This document shows, one piece after another, positions 26,353 through 34,388 of a stretch of DNA of 64,000 bases. Positions within the stretch are counted from its first letter, which is position 1; each line of letters opens with the position of its first letter. The stretch is taken from assembly GCF_001562255.1 (NCBI RefSeq), contig NZ_CP014301.1:2356001-2420000 (forward strand), given 5' to 3'. Origin of the DNA: Bosea sp. PAMC 26642. Lineage in GTDB: Bacteria > Pseudomonadota > Alphaproteobacteria > Rhizobiales > Beijerinckiaceae. Under the pieces are notes generated by a model that saw only the letters and a list, made by a program, of their open reading frames with translations, did not search any database and was not told the DNA's origin. A program made the position numbers and the translations under genes.

Positions 26353-26930
26353 GCCACACGCGGCAAACGCCGCACGAAAAACCCCGCCGGCGACGCCGCG
26401 AGGGTTTTCCGCTGAACCCGGAGGGATGCGCGGGACGATTGGGGCGTCGCAGTCGACGGCTGCGAGCCGATGTCGAAGTCGAGCCGATGTCGAGCAGCGT
26501 CAAAGGCCGCCCCGACCGTCCCGCGCGCGGTTCTCTGGGGGTCCGTCATCGCCAATTGAGGTCGGGCATGACCGGGATTGCTGAAGGCCCAGGCGACGAA
26601 CGGCACCTCCATGGTCATCGACCCGTGACGGCCGCGACCATGAACACCGCAACTCCGCCCGGCCGCACGACACCTCGCGACAGCCCCCTTGGTCGGGCGG
26701 AATGGGGGGAGAATAGGGGCGGGTCGGAGTGCCGGGGATTACATTGTGGCTTGGCTATTCTGACGCGCTGGATTTGCGGCAGGATAGCCCGGCGCGAGCC
26801 CGGCCAGCCTCGCGCCGGGCAGCGGGCGGACATTCGCACCTGATTTATGCGCCACAGATAACCTTGATATCGCTCGCGTTTCCCGATGATGCAAAAAACT
26901 TGATTTATGAACCCAGACAAGCCAAACAAA
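26353..26930. other. Non-coding stretch before the acquired patch
   Basis: About 580 bases hold only short open frames with no recognisable protein. GC content falls clearly after about 26850. I see no gene or RNA I can support; it could be decayed sequence at the edge of an insertion. Confidence 0.4.
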
Positions 26931-26933
26931 CAG

Positions 26934-26971
26934 TTGACTAGGAAACTTTTACATTATAATTGACTAGTCAA
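26934..26971 (+). promoter_or_regulatory. Promoter and palindromic operator of the MarR gene
   Basis: TTGACT (26934-26939) and TATAAT (26955-26960) form near-consensus -35/-10 boxes with a 15-base spacer. The perfect palindrome TTGACTAGTCAA (26960-26971) overlaps the last base of the -10 box, ideal for autorepression by the MarR protein. Confidence 0.75.
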
Positions 26972-26985
26972 CCAATGAGTGTGCC

Positions 26986-27441
26986 ATGCCCCCGGACGTT
27001 CCAGAATTGACCGCTCACCTTGGCTACTGGCTGCGGCACGTTTCCAACCACGTGTCGCACGCCTTTGCGCGCAAGCTCGCCGCCAAGGACGTGACCGTCG
27101 CGGAATGGGTGCTGATGCGCGTACTCTACGGCAGGGAGCCGACATCGCCCAGCCAGGTGGCTGACGACATGGGTATGACCCGAGGCGCGATCACGAAGCT
27201 GGCTGATCGGCTCACTGCGAAATCTCTGATCGTCCGCGAGGCCAACCCCGACGACGGGCGGTCACAGACCCTATGCCTGACGCCTCAGGGGGTGGAGCTT
27301 GTCCCCGAACTGGCGGCATTGGCAGACCGGAACGAAGCCGAATGTTTCGCCCACTTGTCTGACAGGGATCGCGATTCCCTGCATCGCATCCTGAAACTCA
27401 CGGTCACCCAGCTTGGCCTTACCGCCATGCCGGTTGCCTGA
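26986..27441 (+). CDS. MarR-family transcriptional regulator
   Basis: This 151-residue protein has a typical MarR winged helix: VTVAEWVLMRVLYGREPTSPSQVADDMGMTRGAITKLADRLTAKSLIVREANPDDGRSQTLCLTPQG. It is the first gene of a lower-GC trio with a DUF1398 protein and a membrane protein. It probably represses its own promoter at the TTGACTAGTCAA palindrome. The -10/-35 boxes are unusually close to the sigma-70 consensus for this genome, consistent with recent transfer. Confidence 0.9.
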   Translation: MPPDVPELTAHLGYWLRHVSNHVSHAFARKLAAKDVTVAEWVLMRVLYGREPTSPSQVADDMGMTRGAITKLADRLTAKSLIVREANPDDGRSQTLCLTPQGVELVPELAALADRNEAECFAHLSDRDRDSLHRILKLTVTQLGLTAMPVA

Positions 27442-27473
27442 CGTCCGCGAACCAAAACTCAAGGAGAGCCACC

Positions 27474-27881
27474 ATGGATACGCGCCTGACCGCAATTGCA
27501 CAGACCTGCCTGGACGCCGCCGAAAACAACACCATGGCTTTCCCGCAGATCGTCGGAAAGCTGATGCAGGAAGGCTTTGAAAGCTACATGATCGACTATC
27601 GGGGGGCGACCGCGACCTACTATCTGCCGGACGGCGAGAGCGTGGCGCTGCCGACGAAGAGTCATGGCAGCGGTGCCATTGCAACTGTGTTGGATACCGT
27701 CGCCGTGCAGGCGGCCATCGAGGAGGCCCAGCAAGCAGTTCCCGGTTACACCTACGCGGGCTTCTGCGCGAAGGTCATGGCGGCCGGGTGCGCCGGTTAC
27801 ATCGTCTCGTTCAGCGGTCGCCGTGCGGTCTACTTCGGTCGCACCGCCGAGACCCATGTTGAGCAATTTCCGCAAACGTGA
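27474..27881 (+). CDS. DUF1398 family protein
   Basis: This 135-residue soluble protein resembles DUF1398 (phage-envelope-like) proteins: MAFPQIVGKLMQEGFESYMIDYRGATATYYLPDG, then GYTYAGFCAKVMAAGCAGYIVSFSGRRAVYFGR. AAGGAGAGCC lies upstream of the ATG. It is cotranscribed after the MarR gene (gap 32 bases). The function is unknown. Known regulators next to DUF1398 genes are often MarR-like, so it may be the regulated effector (inference). Confidence 0.8.
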   Translation: MDTRLTAIAQTCLDAAENNTMAFPQIVGKLMQEGFESYMIDYRGATATYYLPDGESVALPTKSHGSGAIATVLDTVAVQAAIEEAQQAVPGYTYAGFCAKVMAAGCAGYIVSFSGRRAVYFGRTAETHVEQFPQT

Positions 27882-27902
27882 GCTGACCGAAGGATCAACA
27901 CC

Positions 27903-28448
27903 ATGCTTATCGCCTTCATGCCCTTCATCGTATTTGCGATCGTCGATCGGATATTTGGCGCAACGGCAGGACTGGTCGCCGCTGCCGCGACTTCAGTGAT
28001 CCTGTTGGTGCGCGATGTCGTCCTACTCCGAAACTCTCCCAAGATCCTGGAGGTCGGCACGGCGCTCCTATTCGCCGGACTGGCCGCCTATACGATCATG
28101 GTGGGACGGACTTGGTCGGTAACCGGCGTCAGGCTTTGGGTCGATGCCGGGCTGCTTCTGATAGTTCTTGTGTCGATGATCGTCGGACGCCCGTTCACGC
28201 AACAATACGCGCGAGAGAACGTGGACCCGTCATTATGGGACAGCCCTCGGTTCATCCGCACCAACTATGTCATCACGGGTGCTTGGGCATTGGCCTTTGG
28301 CGTGATGGTGATTGCGGAACTCGTTCTGCTCTACGTGCCCGGCCTCCCGCAACAGGTCGGCGTGATTGCGATCGTGCTGGCACTCGTCGGAGCGTTTAAA
28401 TTCACCGGCTGGTATCCTCAACACATCAAGAGCGTGCATAACTCTTGA
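27903..28448 (+). CDS. Polytopic membrane protein, function unknown
   Basis: This 181-residue protein has about five transmembrane helices, starting MLIAFMPFIVFAIVDRIFG and ending VGVIAIVLALVGAFKFTGW. The N-terminus faintly recalls septation protein A/YciB-like proteins, but I cannot assign it. It follows the DUF1398 gene by 21 bases and is probably in the same operon. The IS element starts about 20 bases after its stop, so its downstream context may have been cut by the insertion. Confidence 0.7.
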   Translation: MLIAFMPFIVFAIVDRIFGATAGLVAAAATSVILLVRDVVLLRNSPKILEVGTALLFAGLAAYTIMVGRTWSVTGVRLWVDAGLLLIVLVSMIVGRPFTQQYARENVDPSLWDSPRFIRTNYVITGAWALAFGVMVIAELVLLYVPGLPQQVGVIAIVLALVGAFKFTGWYPQHIKSVHNS

Positions 28449-28466
28449 TTTTTGAACGAGCTTGCG

Positions 28467-30022
28467 GCGTCCGCTTCCGACCGATTGTGTTGAAGAAGTC
28501 GGTGTTGCTGGGGGCTTGAGGTTCTGATTCAGTCGTCGCTGCGGAGGGCGGCGCGATGATGGGCGAGCGGACGGTTGCGCAGGAGGCACTGTTCTACGAG
28601 TTCAGCCTGGAACGGCACGTCCCGGCCAATCATCTGCTGCGCGCCATTGATCGCTTTGTCGATCTGTCCGGCATTCGTGCGCATTTGCGCCCGTTCTACA
28701 GCGACACCGGCCGGCCCTCGATCGATCCCGAGTTAATGATCCGAATGCTGATCGTCGGCTACTGCTTCGGCATCCGCTCCGAGCGCAGGCTTTGCGATGA
28801 GGTCCATCTGAACCTGGCCTATCGCTGGTTCTGCCGGCTCGGCCTGGAGGGCGATGTGCCCGACCATTCCACCTTCTCGAAGAACCGGCACGGTCGCTTC
28901 CGCGATAGCGATCTGCTGCGCGAGGTCTTCGAGACGACGGTCCGGCGCTGCATGGCGGAGGGGCTGGTCGGTGGCGAGGGATTTGCGGTCGATGCCAGCC
29001 TGATCAAGGCCGATGCCAACCGCCAAAGCGGCGTGCCCGGCAAGGACGGGTTGGCACCCGAGGGCGCGAACCATGCGGTGCGCGAGTATCTGGCCGTGCT
29101 GGACGATGCCGCGTTCGGCGCAGCGACGCCGGTCGTGCCGAAGTTCATCTCGCCCGCCGACCCGGCCGCACGCTGGACGGCCGCCCATGGCGGGCAGGCC
29201 TTCTTCGCCTATGCGACGAACTATCTGATCGATCTGAAGCACGCCGTCATCATGGACGTCGAGGCGACGACGGCCGTGCGGCAGGCCGAGGTCGGCGCCG
29301 CGCGAACCATGATCGAGCGAACCCAAGACAAGTTTGGCACCTGGCCCGAGAAACTGGTCGCGGACGCCGCCTATGGCTCGGCCGAGAACCTAGCCTGGCT
29401 GGTGCACGAGCGCGGTATCGAGCCGCATATTCCGGTGTTCGACAAATCCCGACGCCGGGACGGCACCTTCAGCCGCTCCGACTTCGCCTATGATCACGAT
29501 CGCGATCTCTACATCTGCCCGGACGGCAAGGAACTGCGGCAGTTCCGCCGGCCCTTCGCGGTGCCGCGCGACGGTATCGATCCCGACGGCCTCATGCGCT
29601 ACCGGGCGATTAAGCGCGACTGCGACGCCTGTTCCCTGAAGCCGCAGTGCTGCCCGAAAGATCCTGCTCGCAAGATCCTCCGCTCCATCCACGAAGGCGC
29701 CCGCGACATGGCGCGCGACATCGCCGCCACCTATGCCTACGTAACTTCCCGCCGCGAGCGGAAAAAGGTCGAGATGCTGTTTGCGCACCTGAAGCGCATC
29801 CTCAAGCTCGACCGCTTGCGATTGCGAGGACCGAGTGGGGCCCGCGACGAGTTCCTCCTTGCCGCCACCGCCCAGAACCTCAGGAAAATGGCGAAACTGA
29901 TGCCGGCCGGAGCACCGCCTCTGGCGGCATGAGGGCGAACGCCCTCTCAGCGATCCGTTCAGCCCCAATCGGCAGCCGACCCAGCGCCGACTTCTTCAAC
30001 ACAATCGGCCGATCTCGGACGT
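28467..30022 (+). mobile_element. IS1182-family insertion sequence
   Basis: The element of about 1.55 kb is bounded by imperfect inverted repeats that share a 22-bp core (CCGATTGTGTTGAAGAAGTC plus GG) at 28481-28502 and, inverted, at 29987-30008. Similarity extends outward to a CGTCCG motif at each end (about 28468 and 30021). The exact ends and the target duplication are not clear by eye. It carries one intact transposase. Confidence 0.85.
28556..29932 (+). CDS. IS1182-family DDE transposase
   Basis: This 458-residue transposase has the N-terminal YFEFSLERHVP-like region typical of IS1182 (here FYEFSLERHVPANHLLRAID). Candidate catalytic residues are D146 (GFAVDASLIKADANRQ), D270 (LVADAAYGSAENL) and E406 (RRERKKVEMLFAHLKRI). 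A Cys cluster (CDACSLKPQCCP) and an upstream CPDGK form a zinc-ribbon insert. It is full length with no frameshift, so the element may be active. GGAGGGCGGCG precedes the ATG. Confidence 0.95.
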   Translation: MMGERTVAQEALFYEFSLERHVPANHLLRAIDRFVDLSGIRAHLRPFYSDTGRPSIDPELMIRMLIVGYCFGIRSERRLCDEVHLNLAYRWFCRLGLEGDVPDHSTFSKNRHGRFRDSDLLREVFETTVRRCMAEGLVGGEGFAVDASLIKADANRQSGVPGKDGLAPEGANHAVREYLAVLDDAAFGAATPVVPKFISPADPAARWTAAHGGQAFFAYATNYLIDLKHAVIMDVEATTAVRQAEVGAARTMIERTQDKFGTWPEKLVADAAYGSAENLAWLVHERGIEPHIPVFDKSRRRDGTFSRSDFAYDHDRDLYICPDGKELRQFRRPFAVPRDGIDPDGLMRYRAIKRDCDACSLKPQCCPKDPARKILRSIHEGARDMARDIAATYAYVTSRRERKKVEMLFAHLKRILKLDRLRLRGPSGARDEFLLAATAQNLRKMAKLMPAGAPPLAA

Positions 30023-30107
30023 CCACGACCATTCCATAATGGACATTCGGCGAACAGGTGTCCGATGGAAGCGGCCGCAGAGTCCAAGAGGGGTCGCACC
30101 CAAAACC

Positions 30108-30130
30108 GAAAGCCCGGCATCTCGCCGGGC
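30108..30130 (-). terminator. Terminator of the ArsR/SRPBCC unit
   Basis: The stem GCCCGGC / GCCGGGC with loop ATCTC is followed on the minus strand by TTTCGGTTTT. It lies just past the SRPBCC stop and next to the IS end. Confidence 0.8.
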
Positions 30131-30156
30131 CCTTCGATCCTGAACTTTACGGCAGC

Positions 30157-30711
30157 CTAAACCGCCTCCCCCTTCTGCCTCTCGACATACTCCGTCTTCA
30201 GCCCCTCATGCACCGACCAGAACCCGCGCGGCTTCTGCCCCGTCAGCTGGTCCTCCAGCAGGCCCAGATGTAGGTGCCAGCCGCTGGAGACCATCGCCAT
30301 CCGGTCCTTCGTCACCAGCCTGCGATGCGTCAGCACGAGGCGGACTTTTTCGCCCGCCGGCGTCAGCACGAACTCGATGTCGGAATCGGGCTCGCCCATG
30401 CCGACCCAGTTGAAGGCGAAGCGGTGCGGCGGCTCGTAGGCCGTGACCGTGCCGCCCATCAGCGCGCCCTCGTCGTTCATCTTGCGGGCGCCCTCGGGCG
30501 GCGGCTCGCTGGTGATCAGCGAATGCTTGAAGAACAGCGCGACATGCCCGCCGATGCGCGGCTCGGTTTCGCCGCCGCAGAACCAGGTCGCGCGCTTCTC
30601 GCCCTCGACCAGATAGGACCAGACCCGCTCGATCGGCCCCGGCAGCAGCCGCTCGAAGCGCACCGCGCCGCTTTCCAGAACCACGCCATACTCACTCGTC
30701 GCCATCGGCAT
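30157..30711 (-). CDS. SRPBCC (AHSA1-like) domain protein
   Basis: This 184-residue protein has the START/AHSA1 fold sequence: VRFERLLPGPIERVWSYLVEGEKRATWFCGG, HRFAFNWVGMGEPDSDIEFVL, and the C-terminal SGWHLHLGLLEDQL. It is encoded directly after, and overlapping, an ArsR regulator, a very common pairing. I chose the ATG at 30711 because GGAGAG lies four bases upstream; this gives a 20-base overlap with arsR. The ligand is unknown. Confidence 0.88.
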   Translation of the reverse strand: MPMATSEYGVVLESGAVRFERLLPGPIERVWSYLVEGEKRATWFCGGETEPRIGGHVALFFKHSLITSEPPPEGARKMNDEGALMGGTVTAYEPPHRFAFNWVGMGEPDSDIEFVLTPAGEKVRLVLTHRRLVTKDRMAMVSSGWHLHLGLLEDQLTGQKPRGFWSVHEGLKTEYVERQKGEAV

Positions 30712-31030
30712 CGCGCTCTCCATCCCGTTGTTCGGCTTTCGCCAGTTCTTGTTCCAGATCGTCGAGCCTCAAGCCCCAGAAGCCGCGGACCTTGCGCACC
30801 CAGGCATCGAAGGCGTCGAGCCCTTCGGGATCGAGCCGGTAGATCCGGCGCTGGCCCTCGACCGTGACCCGCACCAGCCCTGCCTCCTTCAGCACCTTGA
30901 GATGCTGCGAGATCGCCGGAGCGCTGATGCTGAACCGCGCCCCGATCTCCCCGGCCGACAATTCGCCCTGCCCCAGCATCTCGACGATGCTGCGGCGGGT
31001 GGGTTCGGCGAGGGCGGCGAAACGATCCAT
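30692..31030 (-). CDS. ArsR-family transcriptional regulator
   Basis: This 112-residue winged-helix repressor contains FAALAEPTRRSIVEMLGQGELSAGEIGARFSISAPAISQHLKVLKEAGLVRVTVEGQRRIYRLDPEGLDAFDAWV. It lacks the metal-binding CxC of arsenic sensors, so it belongs to the group that controls an adjacent SRPBCC gene. A palindrome-rich operator overlaps its promoter at 31037-31076. The C-terminus is acidic and charged. Confidence 0.92.
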   Translation of the reverse strand: MDRFAALAEPTRRSIVEMLGQGELSAGEIGARFSISAPAISQHLKVLKEAGLVRVTVEGQRRIYRLDPEGLDAFDAWVRKVRGFWGLRLDDLEQELAKAEQRDGERDADGDE

Positions 31031-31036
31031 GGGCAG

Positions 31037-31076
31037 ATAATTCGTTATTTACTTAATTAAGTCAATCGCGAATTAT
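31037..31076 (-). promoter_or_regulatory. ArsR promoter with double inverted-repeat operator
   Basis: On the minus strand TTGACT (31065-31060) and AATTAT (31042-31037) are spaced 17 bases apart. Inside lies the perfect palindrome ACTTAATTAAGT (31051-31062), flanked by an outer inverted repeat ATAATTCG / CGAATTAT (31037-31044, 31069-31076). Confidence 0.75.
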
Positions 31077-31094
31077 AGATGGTGGACACGCCGC

Positions 31095-31203
31095 CGTCAT
31101 TCCGGGCGCAGCGAAGCGCAGACCCGGAATCCATCGTAAGGCACTGCGGTGCTCTATGATGGATTCCGGATCGGCGCCGCTGCGCGGCTTGTCCGGAATG
31201 ACG
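31095..31203. repeat. Family-A palindromic repeat, copy 2
   Basis: It is bounded by CGTCATTCCGGGC and GTCCGGAATGACGG, with inner arms CCGGAATCCATCGTAAGG / CTATGATGGATTCCGG. It is almost identical to copy 3 at 35025. Confidence 0.92.
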
Positions 31204-31309
31204 GCTGGATGGGCCGGGTGTTATCGCACATGACATGGGAGCCCTTGCCTCGCGCCCCGCTCTGCGCCAAAGCAGCGGCCCCGCTCCGAAAGCACCTCGC
31301 CAACAGCCC

Positions 31310-32188
31310 ATGCCGACCCGCAACGCGACCCTCGCCGGCATCGGCCTGATGCTGTTCGGCATCCTGCTGTTCTCCCTCAACGACGCGATGGGGAAATGGC
31401 TGGTCGCGACCTATACGGTCGGGCAGCTGCTGCTGATCCGCAGCGCCGCCGCGCTGGCGGTGCTGGCGCCCTTCATCGTCAGGCAGGGCGTGACGCGAAC
31501 GCTCAGGCCGCAGCGGCCAGGTCTGCAGTTCCTGCGCGTCGTACTCGGCGCCTCGGAGACGGCGCTGTTCTATTTCGCGGTGTTCTACCTGCCGCTCGCC
31601 GACATCATGACGCTGTGGATGGCGGCGCCGGTCTGGGTCGTGATGCTGGCAGCCCTGCTGCTCGGCGAGAAGGTTTCGCCCGGCCGCTGGCTCGCGGTAC
31701 TCGCAGGCTTCGTCGGCGTGATCGTTACGCTGGCACCCACCGGTGCGAGCATCTCCCTGCCAGCCCTGCTGGCGCTGCTCGGCAGCCTGCTCTTCGCGAT
31801 CATGATGATCGCCGGGCGCTATCTGCGCGGTACGCCCGACGTCACGCTCGTCAGCTGGCAGACCTTCGGCACCCTGATCGTCGGCCTGGCCCTGCTTCCC
31901 TTCGGCTGGGTGACGCCGACGCTGGTCGATACGGCCCTTCTCGCTTTGCTCGGCATCGCCGCCATGGCGGGGCATCTCTGCGTCACGCGCTCGCTGAAGC
32001 TGGCCGAGGCGTCGGTCGTCGCGCCCTATCAATATACGCTGATCGTCTGGGCGCTGATCTTCGGCTGGCTCGTCTTCGGCGACTGGCCGACGCCGGCGAT
32101 GCTGGCAGGCGCCGGACTGATCGTGGCCGCCGGCATCGCCCTGCCGCTGCTGGAGCGCATGGTCGGACCGGCCGGCGCCGATGGCTGA
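31310..32188 (+). CDS. EamA/DMT-superfamily transporter
   Basis: This 292-residue inner-membrane protein has ten predicted helices in two EamA repeats (LMLFGILLFSLNDAMGKWL ... ALFYFAVFYLPLADIMTLWMAAPVWVVMLAALLLGEKV; second repeat ALLGIAAMAGHLCVTRSLKLAEASVVAPYQYTLIVWALIFGWLVFGD). DMT proteins of this type export small metabolites. I chose the ATG at 31310; the frame to 31235 adds a non-membrane Pro/Ser-rich stretch. The substrate is unknown. Family-A repeat copy 2 lies just upstream. Confidence 0.9.
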   Translation: MPTRNATLAGIGLMLFGILLFSLNDAMGKWLVATYTVGQLLLIRSAAALAVLAPFIVRQGVTRTLRPQRPGLQFLRVVLGASETALFYFAVFYLPLADIMTLWMAAPVWVVMLAALLLGEKVSPGRWLAVLAGFVGVIVTLAPTGASISLPALLALLGSLLFAIMMIAGRYLRGTPDVTLVSWQTFGTLIVGLALLPFGWVTPTLVDTALLALLGIAAMAGHLCVTRSLKLAEASVVAPYQYTLIVWALIFGWLVFGDWPTPAMLAGAGLIVAAGIALPLLERMVGPAGADG

Positions 32189-32320
32189 GCCCGGCTGAGC
32201 GGTCGAAAAGCCACATTCCCCATCGTTATGCGCCTGCAAGCGCCGCCGCGCCTTGACCCGCGCGCTACCAGCCGCCATCGTGCCGCACGATCGCCGACCA
32301 TCGTTCACGAGGCTTGACCC

Positions 32321-32782
32321 ATGCGCCGCGCTTTGCTGCGAACCGCCCTTCTGTCGTTCGCCTGCCTGACCGCCACCGTCTCCGCGGAGGCGATGAACCG
32401 CCGCCATGTCGATCCGCGCGACCGCGCCGAAGAGCGCATCATCCCGATGTACGGCAACCTGCCGGGCTGCGAGGATCCCTCCGTGCTCGGCGAGGTCACC
32501 AGCTGGTTCAACTCGCGCGAGGCCAAATTTTGGGGCCCGCTGCAGGCTGTGGGCTATGACCGCATCCAGTCGATCGGCTACCGGCCGCTGGGCGACGACT
32601 TCATCCCGCGCCGCTTCTGCACCGGCCGCGTCACGCTGAACGACGGCACCGTGCACCGCATCGACTACTCGGTCCGCGAGAATCTGGGCCTGTTCGGCTT
32701 CGGCTGGAACGTCAACTGGTGCGTCAGCGGCCTCGACCGCCATCGCGCCTATGCGCCCGACTGCAAGATGGCGCGCCCCTGA
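32321..32782 (+). CDS. Exported hypothetical protein with four cysteines
   Basis: This 153-residue protein has a signal peptide (ALLRTALLSFACLTATVSA). The mature domain contains IIPMYGNLPGCEDPSVLGEV, FNSREAKFWGPLQAVGYDRIQSIGYRPLG and FGFGWNVNWCVSGLDRHRAYAPDCKMARP, with cysteines that could form two disulfides. I do not recognise a numbered family, but the sequence looks conserved in style. It ends just before the RNase T2 gene in the same direction and may be coexpressed with it. Confidence 0.75.
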   Translation: MRRALLRTALLSFACLTATVSAEAMNRRHVDPRDRAEERIIPMYGNLPGCEDPSVLGEVTSWFNSREAKFWGPLQAVGYDRIQSIGYRPLGDDFIPRRFCTGRVTLNDGTVHRIDYSVRENLGLFGFGWNVNWCVSGLDRHRAYAPDCKMARP

Positions 32783-32793
32783 GCCGCCGACCC

Positions 32794-33468
32794 TTGCCGG
32801 GATTGATCCGCTCCTGGCTGATCGTTGCGGCCGGCATAGCTGCGATTCTCGGCCCGGCCAAGGCGCAGGGCCGCTATGAGCGCGGCGGCACGCCGGGCGA
32901 TTTCGACTTCTATGTGCTGGCGCTGTCCTGGTCGCCGGGTTTCTGCGAACTCGACGGCGGCCGCGGCCGCAACAGCGAGCAATGCGCCGACGGCGCCGGC
33001 CTGCGCTTCGTCGTGCATGGCCTCTGGCCGCAGAACGAGCGCGGCTATCCCAGCGAATGCGGCCCGGCCGGCCGGACCCCGTCTCGGATCGCGCTGGAAC
33101 AGGCGCAAGGGTTGTTTCCGAGCGAAGGACTTGCCCGCTACGAATGGCGCAAGCACGGCACCTGCTCGGGATCGAGCCCGAGCGACTATTTCGCCGATGT
33201 CCGCCGCGCCCGCGAGAAGATCGTCATCCCGCCGCAACTGGCGAAGGCCGAGCGCGACCAGACATGGACCGCGATCGATCTCGAACGCGCTTTTGTGGCC
33301 GCCAATCCGGGCCTGCGCACCGACATGATCTCGGTCGCCTGCAAGCGCGAGGTCCTGCAGGAGGTCCGCATCTGTTTCAGCAAGGACCTGCGCGATTTCC
33401 GAACCTGCCAGCAGGTCGATCGCTCCGGCTGCCGGGCGCGGGACATCACGGTCGTCGCGCCGCGCTGA
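32794..33468 (+). CDS. Ribonuclease T2 family protein
   Basis: This secreted endoribonuclease of about 224 residues shows both T2 catalytic segments: CAS I FVVHGLWPQ (His75) and CAS II YEWRKHGTC (Glu117, His121). Cysteines lie at positions expected for the T2 disulfides. A signal peptide (WLIVAAGIAAILGPAKA) targets the periplasm. The start is uncertain because there is no ATG: I use TTG 32794; TTG 32803 and a GTG at 32719 inside the upstream gene are alternatives. It probably degrades extracellular or periplasmic RNA. Confidence 0.9.
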   Translation: MPGLIRSWLIVAAGIAAILGPAKAQGRYERGGTPGDFDFYVLALSWSPGFCELDGGRGRNSEQCADGAGLRFVVHGLWPQNERGYPSECGPAGRTPSRIALEQAQGLFPSEGLARYEWRKHGTCSGSSPSDYFADVRRAREKIVIPPQLAKAERDQTWTAIDLERAFVAANPGLRTDMISVACKREVLQEVRICFSKDLRDFRTCQQVDRSGCRARDITVVAPR

Positions 33469-33499
33469 CACGAGCGGCAAACCCGCGTAAGAGCGCGCG

Positions 33500-34351
33500 A
33501 TGAACTATCGTCACGGCTTTCACGCCGGCAATTTCGCAGACGTCCTGAAGCATTCGGTCCTGATGCGGATTCTCCTGCATCTCGGCGCCAAGGACACGCC
33601 CTATCGCATCGTCGACACCCATGCCGGCGCCGGCCGCTACGATCTCGGCTCGGACGAGGCGCTGCGGACACATGAGTGGAAGGACGGCGTCGCGCGGCTC
33701 GACCGCTCGCCCCTCGCGCCAGCCGTCGAGGCGCTGCTGAAGCCCTGGCGCGATGCCCTGTCTGGCGCGCGCGCGCTCTACGGGCCCGACGCCTATCCCG
33801 GCTCGCCCTGGCTGTGCCGACAGGCGATGCGCCCCGACGACCGCCTGATCGCCGCCGAACTCCACCCCCAGACGCACAAAAAGCTCGCCGCCGTCCTCGG
33901 CTCCGACCCGCGCTGCAAGGCGCTGGCGATCGACGGCTGGAACGCGCTGCGCGGCAATGTTCCGCCCAAGGAGCGGCGCGGGCTCGTGCTGATCGATCCG
34001 CCTTTCGAGGAAAAGGACGAATTCGCCACTCTGGAAGCGGAACTGATCGCCGCCCACCGCAAATGGCCGACCGGCATCTATGCGCTCTGGTACCCGGTCA
34101 AGGATCGCCTCGCGGTCGAGAACCTGCTTTCCGGGATCACGGCGGCCGGAATCGGCAAGCTGCTGCGGCTCGAGATCGACGTCGACCGACCGGAAGCCGC
34201 CGGCGGCCTGAGCGCGACCGGCCTGCTTGTGGTCAACCCGCCCTGGCTGCTCGCGCAGGAAGCCGGCATCCTGCTGCCGGCGCTGGTCGAAAGGCTCGCG
34301 CAGGGGCCAAACCCGCGCTATCGATGCGAGGCGATCCGTCCCGACGGCTGA
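33500..34351 (+). CDS. rlmJ: 23S rRNA (adenine(2030)-N6)-methyltransferase
   Basis: This 283-residue protein begins MNYRHGFHAGNFADVLKH, the hallmark of RlmJ. It contains the SAM-binding IVDTHAGAGRYDL and the amino-methyltransferase motif LVLIDPPFEEKDEF. It methylates A2030 of 23S rRNA in E. coli. The length is usual (about 280). It stands alone between the RNase T2 and GST genes, all in the same direction. Confidence 0.95.
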   Translation: MNYRHGFHAGNFADVLKHSVLMRILLHLGAKDTPYRIVDTHAGAGRYDLGSDEALRTHEWKDGVARLDRSPLAPAVEALLKPWRDALSGARALYGPDAYPGSPWLCRQAMRPDDRLIAAELHPQTHKKLAAVLGSDPRCKALAIDGWNALRGNVPPKERRGLVLIDPPFEEKDEFATLEAELIAAHRKWPTGIYALWYPVKDRLAVENLLSGITAAGIGKLLRLEIDVDRPEAAGGLSATGLLVVNPPWLLAQEAGILLPALVERLAQGPNPRYRCEAIRPDG

Positions 34352-34388
34352 TGCCGCCCGTTCAACCCCGTCTGCCAAGGCCCCCGCT

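Noticed and set aside
26301..26843. Open frame in the repeat-rich gap
   Set aside because: It spans palindromes, has no ribosome site and no recognisable protein sequence.
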